12,710 nt of DNA. Origin: Acidimicrobiia bacterium UBA4744. Lineage in GTDB: Bacteria > Actinomycetota > Acidimicrobiia > Spongiisociales > UBA4744. Positions 1 to 5,880 of this stretch are shown here, piece after piece. Positions within the stretch are counted from its first letter, which is position 1; each line of letters opens with the position of its first letter. The notes beneath the pieces were generated by a model. It ran no database searches. It saw only the letters and a list, made by a program, of their open reading frames with translations, and had not been told where the DNA came from. The position numbers and the translations under genes are program-made. The stretch lies in NCBI GenBank assembly GCA_002403855.1, contig DHIO01000003.1, positions 15,527-28,236 on the forward strand, given 5' to 3'.

Positions 1-103
1 CATGGAAGATCGCATCATCGGCGAACAACCCCTTCATGGTGGCCATGTCGCCTTCGGCGAAGGCCTGAAAGCCGCGCAAAACGGCTTGTGCGTTCGGATG
101 CAT
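1..103 (-). CDS. SnoaL/NTF2-like (ketosteroid isomerase-related) protein, N-terminal 34 codons
   Basis: The gene is cut by the window edge; only its first 34 codons are visible. Reading leftward from the ATG at 103-101 gives a protein starting MHPNAQAVLRGFQAFAEGD and continuing into MATMKGLFADDAIFH. This is the typical opening of SnoaL-like/NTF2-fold proteins: a first helix with 'G..AF..GD', then 'L..LFADDA.FH', where the cone-shaped pocket begins. Family members include polyketide cyclases, ketosteroid isomerases and many uncharacterised small-molecule binding proteins of 110-150 residues, so the substrate cannot be predicted. No Shine-Dalgarno sequence precedes the start. Instead a -10-like TAGGCT lies 5 nt upstream, which suggests a leaderless mRNA. 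The gene is divergent from the CpaE-like gene. The forward-strand reading over the same bases is judged a shadow, because this reading matches a family and has its own promoter. Confidence 0.75.
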   Translation of the reverse strand, partial: MHPNAQAVLRGFQAFAEGDMATMKGLFADDAIFH

Positions 104-108
104 GACAG

Positions 109-136
109 AGCCTATCCCTTCCCCCGTTGGGTTCAA
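109..136 (-). promoter_or_regulatory. Sigma-70-like promoter for the SnoaL-like gene
   Basis: On the minus strand TTGAAC (136-131), a 16-nt spacer and TAGGCT (114-109) form a plausible housekeeping promoter. The -10 box ends 5 nt before the ATG at 103, so transcription should begin at or within a base or two of the start codon. The rest of the 282-bp divergent spacer (104-385) shows two small palindromes, CCAGG/CCTGG at 193-209 and AGCACG/CGTGCT at 271-288, but no convincing gene. Confidence 0.5.
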
Positions 137-372
137 TGTACGCCCAAGGTGCTAGCGGGCCTATCCGATTGTTGTGGGGCGTCTCATACGCTCCAGGGGG
201 CAGTCCTGGACAGTGAGGCGTTGACCCAGGCGAGCATCCTGTCGATATCGCTGATGGTGATCCGTCGGGCAGCACGGGTCGACGTGCTTGTGCGCATGTA
301 CAACGATGGACGAGACCGCGCGACCTGGTGTCGTGTGGTGACGCTACCCGGCCGATTGCGGACGGGTTCAGA

Positions 373-378
373 TAACCT
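373..378 (+). promoter_or_regulatory. Putative -10 box (TAACCT) of a leaderless transcript
   Basis: TAACCT fits TANNNT and lies 7 nt upstream of the ATG at 386, where no purine-rich ribosome binding site is present. This is the spacing expected if transcription starts on or next to the start codon. No good -35 hexamer is seen at 16-18 nt, so the call rests on the -10 and on the same arrangement at other genes of the window. Confidence 0.35.
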
Positions 379-385
379 GTGTGCC

Positions 386-865
386 ATGATCTCCGTTGAG
401 CTCGCTCGGGTATTGCGGGATAGCGGTCTGGAGTGGCGGCCTGCTCGCTACGACGTGTTCTTCATCCCAGATCGCGGTCTCGATGATCGCGTGTTCGTGC
501 TGGCCGACATGACGATCGACGTCCAGCCGCTGGCCGGGGATGCCGCTATCACCTTCAACGGCGCCGTCGAATGGTCGCTCGACTCGATCCTGCGTGGCGA
601 GGTGGTCTGGCTGCCGACCGAAGCCCAGTTGCGTGCGCTCATCGGCGGACGCCTGGTAGCGCTCACCCGCGATGCCGGCGAGTACGTCTGCGCCGTCGAC
701 GTGGGCGATGGGATCGCCGAGTACCGGGATGCCGGGGCCTCGAATGCCTACGGTCAAGCGGTTCTGGCGTTGCTCGAACTCGGATTGCTCAAGCCCTTGA
801 CTGCGGCCCCGGACGCGGTGGGGCCATTCGGGCGCGAGTCGCGGCCCGACTACTCGGGGCTCTGA
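386..865 (+). CDS. Small conserved actinobacterial protein, often labelled 'pilus assembly protein CpaE'
   Basis: A 159-residue soluble protein starting MISVELARVLRDSGLEW. Landmarks are the early 'RVLRDSGLEWRP' helix, 'FFIPDRGLDDRVFVLADMTIDV' around residues 25-46, 'FNGAVEWSLDSI' around 58-69, and 'VVWLPTEAQLRALIG' around 73-87. From memory of actinobacterial genomes, this order (IPDR.LDD.VFV.SDM, FNGT.EWALDS, WLPRE.QLR.LLG) defines a family routinely labelled CpaE. It has no P-loop and is far shorter than true CpaE ATPases, so that label should not be read as function. No signal peptide or membrane segment is visible. The reading frame is open back to base 2, but I chose the ATG at 386 because homology-like sequence begins there, a TAACCT box lies 7 nt upstream, and the left part overlaps the SnoaL-like gene. 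Role unknown; an unusual acidic, tryptophan-bearing fold is all that can be seen. Confidence 0.75.
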   Translation: MISVELARVLRDSGLEWRPARYDVFFIPDRGLDDRVFVLADMTIDVQPLAGDAAITFNGAVEWSLDSILRGEVVWLPTEAQLRALIGGRLVALTRDAGEYVCAVDVGDGIAEYRDAGASNAYGQAVLALLELGLLKPLTAAPDAVGPFGRESRPDYSGL

Positions 866-875
866 CCCCAGAGCC
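858..875 (+). terminator. Hairpin overlapping the stop codon of the CpaE-like gene
   Basis: GGCTCTG and CAGAGCC are perfect 7-bp arms around a 4-nt loop (ACCC), with the TGA stop (863-865) inside the structure. Only a weak T-containing tail follows (GCTCGTTCTCG), so termination is plausible but not certain. Between here and the next promoter (876-1122) I see only a short CAATT-N7-AATTG dyad near 1066-1082 and no supported gene. Confidence 0.4.
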
Positions 876-1122
876 GCTCGTTCTCGCCTCGCCCATCAGC
901 CGCTATGAACCACTATCAGCAGGAATGGCTGCACGGCCAGATTGCCGGGCCGAGTCCTGGCGGTGGTTTCTCCGGGTTGGGTCATCGGGGGGGCCGGCTG
1001 CGGGGGCAAACCTCCCACGAGGGCTTGCAGCTGTGAACGAGCCGGAACAGCCGTGCGAGGAACCTCAATTGACCCTGAATTGTCACCGGGGGACACCCCC
1101 CGCCGTTGATCCGGGAGGCACC

Positions 1123-1128
1123 TACCCT
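1123..1128 (+). promoter_or_regulatory. Putative -10 box (TACCCT) of a leaderless transcript
   Basis: TACCCT lies exactly 7 nt before the ATG at 1136, and no Shine-Dalgarno sequence fits that start. The geometry matches the boxes at 373-378 and 9258-9263. No clear -35 hexamer is found at standard distance. Confidence 0.4.
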
Positions 1129-1135
1129 GGTCCCC

Positions 1136-1507
1136 ATGCCCATGACCCTGTCGCTCGTCGAATTCGAGGACCTGGTCGCTGAGGCGCTCGACTCGATCCC
1201 GCAGGACCTCGCCGACCGCATGGAGAACGTTGCGGTGGTAGTCCAGGATTGGCCGACTCGGAGCCAGCAACGGGGCCACCGGGGCGTGTTGTTGGGCCTC
1301 TACGAGGGCGTGAGCTTGACGCGACGAGGCCCGATCTCGTACCGGAACGCCATGCCGGATCGGATTACGATCTTCCGGGGTCCTCACCTCCGTATCGCCT
1401 CCAGCCGTGATCAACTGCGGCGACGGATCGCCACCACGGTGGTTCACGAAGTCGGGCATCACTTCGGGATCTCGGACGAGCGCCTCCGTGAACTGGGATG
1501 GGCGTGA
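1136..1507 (+). CDS. Small zinc metallopeptidase-like protein (Zincin_1 family)
   Basis: A 123-residue protein with a C-terminal zincin motif HEVGHHFGISDERL: HExxH at residues 104-108, then His109 and the conserved SDERL, which is diagnostic of the Zincin_1 (metallopeptidase family) group common in Actinobacteria. An N-terminal helix (LVEFEDLVAEALDSIPQDLAD) is followed by a beta-rich core with 'LLGLYEGVSLTRRG' and 'PDRITIFRGPHLR', both usual for the family; the length is typical. The two motif histidines and glutamate are intact, so zinc binding is expected, but peptidase activity and substrate are unproven for the family. No signal peptide is present, so it is cytoplasmic. Start choice: ATG 1136 fits the -10 box 7 nt upstream; ATG 1142 is two codons inside and is an alternative. 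It stands alone on the strand. Confidence 0.85.
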   Translation: MPMTLSLVEFEDLVAEALDSIPQDLADRMENVAVVVQDWPTRSQQRGHRGVLLGLYEGVSLTRRGPISYRNAMPDRITIFRGPHLRIASSRDQLRRRIATTVVHEVGHHFGISDERLRELGWA

Positions 1508-1890
1508 CGGTCCAACTTCTGCCTAGACCGACCAATCCCGGCTTTGCATCGACAAGATCCTCGGAGCGATGTGCCGCAGTGGTGGCGTCCAGCGAGGTCG
1601 TTTCCCGTCACCGTGTCCGGCAGCGGGCTGGCAGCACACGTCACACAGCCTCAACCGCACCCTTCGGTGCGAAACACCCAGAGTGACACGGCGCCGGGGC
1701 GGCGATGGTCGAGCCGATGTTGACGATCGATCGGCCGTCCGCCGGCCCGTATCACCAGTCGGCCGGCCCAGCAGAAGAGCCGCTCTTGCTCGCGTCGCGT
1801 TGTTTCGTGATCTGTTCGTTCCTGTTTCGAGAACGGACAGATCTATCCGCCATCTTCATGGGAACGTCCGATCCACTCTGGAGGTGGCAA
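1508..1890. other. 383-bp intergenic region between metallopeptidase and secreted protein genes
   Basis: No supported gene; open frames here read as low-complexity Arg/Ser-rich shadows. It holds a CGGTC-N13-GACCG dyad just after the metallopeptidase stop (1508-1530), a compact hairpin CGCACC-CTTC-GGTGCG at 1656-1671, and the large inverted repeat at 1809-1843. A standard -35/-10 pair for the secreted gene is not obvious to me. Confidence 0.5.
1809..1843. repeat. 13-bp inverted repeat upstream of the secreted protein gene
   Basis: GATCTGTTCGTTC (1809-1821) and GAACGGACAGATC (1831-1843) are complementary over 13 positions with one G:T-type mismatch, around a 9-nt loop. In RNA this is a stable hairpin ending 47 nt before the ATG at 1891; in DNA it could be an operator for a dimeric regulator. 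No T-run follows it, so it is not a classical terminator. Confidence 0.6.
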
Positions 1891-2199
1891 ATGCGGAGAC
1901 GGCTATGGAAAATGATGATGGTCCCGGTCATGGCGACTGGGCTGCTGGTAGGAGGCGCGGCGGCTGCTTCGGCCGGCGAGGCGTTCCTCTGCCCCGTGGT
2001 GGGGGATGGGGTGCTGCACGCACCGGGTCGGGCCGACGCGGTGATTACCCCACCGGTGGGTACGTCGTTCATCCCGGGCAACAATCAGGCGGGGGCGCAC
2101 GCCAACCCGAACGCCTGGAATGCGGATGGTCCCGGTAACCCGGATGCAGGTCCCGGAGGAGGCAACTCGGACTTCTCGCCAATCTGGCCGGCTAGCTAG
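1891..2199 (+). CDS. Small secreted protein of unknown function
   Basis: A 102-residue precursor. Residues 1-28 form a classical signal peptide: basic MRRRLWK, a hydrophobic core (MMMVPVMATGLLVGGAAA) and a likely cleavage after Ala-Ser-Ala28. The mature part, about 74 residues, starts GEAFLCPVVGDGVLHAPG, has one cysteine and no lipobox, and ends in a Gly/Pro/Asn/Asp-rich tail with 'FIPGNNQAGAHANPNAWNAD' and 'DFSPIWPAS'. Small hypothetical exported proteins with 'AFLCPVVG.GVLNAPG...' and a final 'D[YF][TS].IW' occur in other Actinobacteria as I recall them; no function is known to me. The start is decided by GGAGGTGG at 1880-1887. An in-frame extension to 1705 is possible but would bury the signal peptide. 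The gene stands alone, flanked by an upstream dyad and a downstream terminator. Confidence 0.8.
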   Translation: MRRRLWKMMMVPVMATGLLVGGAAAASAGEAFLCPVVGDGVLHAPGRADAVITPPVGTSFIPGNNQAGAHANPNAWNADGPGNPDAGPGGGNSDFSPIWPAS

Positions 2200-2213
2200 G
2201 CAAGAACGTCAAG

Positions 2214-2254
2214 AAGCCGCCCGCGCCACAGGTTGCCGTCGGTGCGGGCGGTTT
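2214..2254 (+). terminator. Hairpin terminator after the secreted protein gene
   Basis: Arms AAGCCGCCCGCGCC (2214-2227) and GGTGCGGGCGGTTT (2241-2254) pair over 14 positions, two of them G:U, with a 13-nt loop, beginning 15 nt after the stop codon. The T-run is only the three bases closing the arm. A second small hairpin, TGCCC-TTTCG-GGGCA, follows at 2266-2280. The remaining spacer to 2434 shows GGGG-TTCGT-CCCC at 2368-2380 and GAGGG-CTG-CCCTC at 2420-2432, the latter directly behind the oncoming DUF805 gene stop. Confidence 0.65.
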
Positions 2255-2434
2255 CTCCGCGGATCTGCCCTTTCGGGGCATTCAATACTTGGGCACCACA
2301 CGCCCCCGCCCGGCAGAGAAGGCGCTCGCTCTGCTCGCGCGGAGGAGAAGGGAAGAAATCGCCCGCAGGGGTTCGTCCCCATCTGTCCTGGAAGAGAACT
2401 CTGAACGAGCCGCCGGGTTGAGGGCTGCCCTCTA

Positions 2435-2959
2435 CTAGGTGTGGGGGAGTGGGTCGGTCCCTTGGACGCCGTCGTCGCCCACATGCTCGGTCCAGGCGGA
2501 ACCATTCCAGTACCGGTGTTGGTGGCGATGGTGAGGATCCGCATACCAGCCCGGTGGGATCTCCGGCGCCGGTTCCATCAGCGATGGTCCCGGTCCGTAT
2601 GGGCTCCGACCATGGCCGCCCAGCGGATCCGGCCCGTATCGGTTGGGACCGCGGGTACCTTCGACGAATCCGGTTTCGACAAACGCCCATAGCGGTCCGA
2701 TGATCGGCACCAACACGATCAGAATCCAGGCCCCGGACTTGTCCCGGTCGTGCCAGCGCTTGACTTGGATGGCCAGCGTCGGCCAGAGCAACAAAAGAAT
2801 CAAGAGGAACACCACAGAACCCGCTCCCGGGCTGGACAGAACCAGGAAGAACACCACGAACTGCAGGACCCACACCAACAGCCACCCCAACCAGAACTTG
2901 CCCCGGTTGATCCTTCCCTCGAACGAGAACAGAATGTGTCCCAGGTTGATGCCGTCCAC
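2435..2959 (-). CDS. DUF805 membrane protein fused to a C-terminal DUF2510 domain
   Basis: A 174-residue protein. DUF805 covers about residues 8-110: 'ILFSFEGRINRGKFWLGW' leads into membrane segments at about 23-42, 48-64 and 77-95, with the family signature KRWHDRDKSG at 67-76 between the second and third. A short Gly/Pro linker follows, then DUF2510 (about 134-161) with PPGWYADP, HRYWNGSAWTEHV. DUF2510 is a short tryptophan-rich module found mainly in Actinobacteria, usually at an end of membrane proteins; its partner is unknown. DUF805 resembles E. coli YhaH/YhaI, whose function is also unknown. I chose the GTG at 2959-2957 because the family alignment begins there and a GGGAG sequence lies about 9 nt upstream; the longer frame to 3202 reads as non-coding. 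It converges on the secreted protein gene. Confidence 0.85.
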   Translation of the reverse strand: MDGINLGHILFSFEGRINRGKFWLGWLLVWVLQFVVFFLVLSSPGAGSVVFLLILLLLWPTLAIQVKRWHDRDKSGAWILIVLVPIIGPLWAFVETGFVEGTRGPNRYGPDPLGGHGRSPYGPGPSLMEPAPEIPPGWYADPHHRHQHRYWNGSAWTEHVGDDGVQGTDPLPHT

Positions 2960-3278
2960 CTCAGGGCTCTCCCTTGTGCATCTGGTGATCGAGACGGACC
3001 ACCGATAGGGTCGATGCGAACCGTTCGATCCATACGCCAGGATCACGCATCCGAACGGCACCTCGACATGTGACGTGACATCGCCACGAACCATAGTGTC
3101 GCTGAGTGACGGGATCTGGTAGGCGAGCGAGTAGGCCCGTTTCGATTCTGCGACTTGCCCAAGAGACGACCGGGCACGCAGGCGTGGCACACGCAGAAGC
3201 AAAGGTCAAACGGCGAATCAGGCTGAAAGATGACCCCCGTGCCGTGGACGGGGTTGAAGGTCGCACGTCAGGATCCAC
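2960..3278. other. 319-bp intergenic region between DUF805 gene and the ABC operon
   Basis: No gene supported. It serves as downstream region of the ABC operon (terminator-like hairpin at 3235-3253) and upstream region of the DUF805 gene. Near 3070-3079 is a GTGAC direct doublet inside an ATGT/ACAT frame, and no convincing -35/-10 pair could be fixed. Confidence 0.45.
3235..3253 (-). terminator. Hairpin downstream of the ABC exporter operon
   Basis: On the minus strand CCCCGT and ACGGGG are perfect 6-bp arms around a 7-nt loop, beginning about 25 nt after the last permease stop, and followed by GTCATCTTTC, a moderately T-rich tail. This is the best terminator candidate for the operon. Confidence 0.5.
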
Positions 3279-4070
3279 TCAACCGCGGCGTCCGACTACC
3301 CATGCCGTGGCGATCCACCCGGCTACCGTCCAGGCACCCAGAACCAGATAGGAGGTCCCGACGTCGGCGACCAGCCCGTTGCTCAAGGCGTCCCTGATCA
3401 CCTGTGCCATGTGGAAGAAGGGCAGAACCCGGTGCACGGAAGCCAGTCCATCGGGAAACTGGGAAATGGGGATGACGATCGGCGAGAACAACAACACGAA
3501 GAACATGACCATGTTGGCGATGAAGTTGACCGCTACCGGACTCTTGACGGCATGGGCCATTCCGAATCCAACCGACGTGGACATGAGGGAAGTGAGCACC
3601 ACGGCCGGCACGATCATCGGTGAGACATCGACCTGGATCCCGTAGACCCAGACTCCGACCCCGAGCGCTACGGCGACGCCGGGCAACGCCAGCAACGTGA
3701 ACACGGTGAAGGTGGAGGCCGCTGCCGCCAGGCGCGGGACGGGCAGCGACCAGATGAAGTCGTAGGTTTCGGCAATTCGCTGTTGAGCCACCATGTTGGG
3801 CACCATCACGAATCCGATGGGTATGAGCGCCAAGGCCGGCACACCGGTCGCCAGGAAGGTCTTGATCACGGGAGGAACGTCCCCCAGGTAGAACCCGTAC
3901 ATCACCGCCATCCCGGCCCCCGTCAGGATCTGGACCACGACGCCGATCGCCAGCCATTGGCCCAGGCCTCGTACGTCGAATCGCATCATCATCCCGTAGC
4001 TACGCATCCACCGCAGCGGCCCGCGGGCAACCGAGGAGACCCGGCTCAAGTCGGCGGCGCTCACCGCCAT
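3279..4070 (-). CDS. ABC-2 type transporter permease, second paralogue
   Basis: A 263-residue integral membrane protein with about six membrane segments, at roughly residues 37-61, 71-94, 116-145, 150-172, 180-202 and 240-258. This is the ABC-2 export permease topology, with no periplasmic binding protein needed. It aligns without gaps to the preceding permease: both have TYDF-[IM]-WSLPVPR at 102-113, a conserved 'LPF.HMA.V.R..L..GLV..VGTSYLVL' near 216-244, and end VVGRR. Its ATG overlaps the previous stop by one base (TGATG), so the two are translationally coupled. The start at 4070 is preferred over the in-frame extension to 4241, which would run into the upstream permease. It probably pairs with that paralogue as a heterodimer, powered by the ATPase of the operon. 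The exported substrate is unknown. Confidence 0.85.
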   Translation of the reverse strand: MAVSAADLSRVSSVARGPLRWMRSYGMMMRFDVRGLGQWLAIGVVVQILTGAGMAVMYGFYLGDVPPVIKTFLATGVPALALIPIGFVMVPNMVAQQRIAETYDFIWSLPVPRLAAAASTFTVFTLLALPGVAVALGVGVWVYGIQVDVSPMIVPAVVLTSLMSTSVGFGMAHAVKSPVAVNFIANMVMFFVLLFSPIVIPISQFPDGLASVHRVLPFFHMAQVIRDALSNGLVADVGTSYLVLGAWTVAGWIATAWVVGRRG

Positions 4071-4861
4071 CAGTCCCTCCTCCCGACGACCCAGGTCGCC
4101 AGCACCACGGAGGCAATCGTGTAGGCGGTCAAGACGAGATAAGAAGTTCCGACACTCGTCACGAGTCCCTCGGTCAGGCCGGCCCGCATCACGTTCGCCA
4201 TGTGGTGAAACGGCAACCACAGGTTGAGCGACGCCAACCACTCCGGCAGATTCTCAGGAGGGAAGTTGATGGGGGAGAACCCGAGAATGGTGAAGATCAG
4301 CAATTGGGTGATCATCTGGGTGACCATGGGTTTCGGAATGGCGTGAGCGAACGCGTAGCCGACCATCGTGGCGGTGACGATCGTCAGAAGCACCGCCGGG
4401 AAGATCGACCACGAAACCACCAGCGGAAGGTCGTAGCGCCAGTTGGCGATCACCAGAGCCGCCACCATGCCCGGAAGGGCGATGATGGTGTTGACGGTGA
4501 GCCAGGCCGCCGCCTGCGTCGTCCTCGGCACCGGCAGCGACCACATGAAGTCATAGGTGCCGGCGACTTTCTGGTTGCCGACCAGTTGAGGGCCCAACAC
4601 CAGCCCAACGGTGATGAGAGTGACGACTGCCACCCCGGTGGACAGGAAGAGGGCATTGCGCATCGGGATGGTGTCGAAGAAGAGTCCGATTCCGAGTGCA
4701 AAACCGCCTCCGATGACGATCTGCAGCGCAACGATCAGAGGTAGAAGGAGTCGCAGGTTTCCGATCTCCCAACGGGTCATCATTGCGTAGCTCTGGAGCC
4801 AGTGGCCCATACCGGAACGCACCGGGGTGAGCGTCGAAACTCCAGCCTCCAGCGCCGTCAT
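4070..4861 (-). CDS. ABC-2 type transporter permease, first paralogue
   Basis: A 263-residue membrane protein, the same length as the next gene and collinear with it. An N-terminal amphipathic stretch (WLQSYAMMTRWEIGNLR, 21-37) precedes six predicted membrane segments starting at LLLPLIVALQIVIGGGFALG. The charged loop TYDFMWSLPVPR (102-113) lies between segments 2 and 3 and is probably the coupling region facing the ATPase; that assignment is an inference from position. Its start overlaps the ATPase stop by four bases (ATGA), and its stop overlaps the next start by one. The substrate class (drug, lipid, peptide or polysaccharide) cannot be inferred from permeases of this family. Confidence 0.85.
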   Translation of the reverse strand: MTALEAGVSTLTPVRSGMGHWLQSYAMMTRWEIGNLRLLLPLIVALQIVIGGGFALGIGLFFDTIPMRNALFLSTGVAVVTLITVGLVLGPQLVGNQKVAGTYDFMWSLPVPRTTQAAAWLTVNTIIALPGMVAALVIANWRYDLPLVVSWSIFPAVLLTIVTATMVGYAFAHAIPKPMVTQMITQLLIFTILGFSPINFPPENLPEWLASLNLWLPFHHMANVMRAGLTEGLVTSVGTSYLVLTAYTIASVVLATWVVGRRD

Positions 4862-5823
4862 GCCAGCGCCTCGGCGGTTGGGTCTTCGGAGGTGTGTCCG
4901 GTCAGCCGAATGTACACGTCCTCCAGGGTGGTGGCCGCCAGGGCGTATTCTTCGATGACGCCCAAACCCACCAGCTCCTGAGCCCAGCCGATCCCGTGGG
5001 CCGAATCCGTCTCGGCAATGACCGTCATCACGTTGTTGCCCACCCTCGTGTGGTTCTCGACGAACACCGGCATCTCCGGAGTTGGCCGGCCGGGAACCAC
5101 CATCAACTGCAGCCGCATGCGACCGCGATCTTCCGACTTCAAGGACGAGGGTGTCCCTTCGGCGATCAACCGACCGTCGTTGATGATTGCCAGACGATCA
5201 ACCGATTTCTCCGCTTCCAGCACATTGTGGGTGACGAGGAGAACCGACGAGCCCTGGTCCCCGAGTCGGCGGATCTGCTGCCAGAGGAGCCGGCGACGGC
5301 GTGGATCCACGTCGTTGGTCGGTTCGTCGAGTATGACCACCCGGCCCGGCCAGGCCGTCACCATGGCAAACCCGACCAGCCGTTTGACCCCGCCCGACAG
5401 CCGCGTGCCGAGCGTTTCGCTCCACTCGCCGATATCGAGTTCTTCGATGAGTTCGTCGGCCCGTTTCCGTACCGCCGCTGCGTCACCGCCACGGATCATT
5501 CCGGTCAGTACGATCACTTGCCGAGCCTTGAAAGAGTCGATCGGCATCTGCGCCTGCGGCAGATACGAACAGAGCTGACGGGCCGCATCCGGATCGTCGA
5601 CCAGATCGTAGGGGCCGAGCGTCAACGAACCGGAAGTCGGTTTCAGCAAACCGATCACTTGCTTCACCAAAGTGGTCTTGCCCGCCCCGTTGGGGCCGAG
5701 CAACCCGTATACCTCGCCGGGTCGGATTTCGAGAGTGACGGCATCGTTGGCTCGTAGGTCCCCAAATGTCTTGGTGACGTTTGCGGCGCGAAACGTCCAG
5801 TCGGCGGCCGTGCTATCCGTCAT
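4858..5823 (-). CDS. ABC transporter ATP-binding protein (ABC-2/DrrA-like exporter)
   Basis: A 321-residue ATPase that drives the two permeases. All nucleotide-binding motifs are present: Walker A GPNGAGKT (43-50), Q-loop Gln90 in SYLPQAQ, signature LSGGVKR (142-148), Walker B VVILDEP with catalytic Glu167, D-loop NDVD (170-173) and switch His199 in VTHN. The signature has Val where LSGGQ has Gln, a change often tolerated in exporter ATPases. A C-terminal extension of about 100 residues follows the core, as in DrrA/CcmA-type exporters. The ATG at 5823 is preceded by AGGGAAG at short spacing; an in-frame extension to 5877 adds only a basic stretch (MIVLRRSADRLRRWRGK). It is the first gene of a three-gene operon, divergent from the gene at 5881, with 57 bp between the two annotated starts. 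Confidence 0.9.
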   Translation of the reverse strand: MTDSTAADWTFRAANVTKTFGDLRANDAVTLEIRPGEVYGLLGPNGAGKTTLVKQVIGLLKPTSGSLTLGPYDLVDDPDAARQLCSYLPQAQMPIDSFKARQVIVLTGMIRGGDAAAVRKRADELIEELDIGEWSETLGTRLSGGVKRLVGFAMVTAWPGRVVILDEPTNDVDPRRRRLLWQQIRRLGDQGSSVLLVTHNVLEAEKSVDRLAIINDGRLIAEGTPSSLKSEDRGRMRLQLMVVPGRPTPEMPVFVENHTRVGNNVMTVIAETDSAHGIGWAQELVGLGVIEEYALAATTLEDVYIRLTGHTSEDPTAEALA

Positions 5824-5880
5824 CAGCTTCCCTCTCCATCGGCGCAAGCGGTCGGCTGATCGCCGCAACACGATCACCTC

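Noticed and set aside
2..385. Forward-strand extension of the CpaE-like reading frame to the window start
   Set aside because: It overlaps a minus-strand SnoaL-like start with its own promoter, and the extra residues lack the family-like character seen after 386.
905..1036. 43-codon ORF starting MNHYQQEWLHGQ
   Set aside because: No ribosome binding site or -10 box at the start, low-complexity Gly/Arg-rich body, no family resemblance.
896..1462. Minus-strand 188-codon frame opposite the metallopeptidase
   Set aside because: Composition is typical of an antisense shadow in GC-rich DNA, while the plus strand carries the intact HEVGHHFGISDERL motif.
1809..1843. LexA/SOS box
   Set aside because: The actinobacterial consensus GAAC-N4-GTTC is not present; the half-sites are farther apart and of different sequence.
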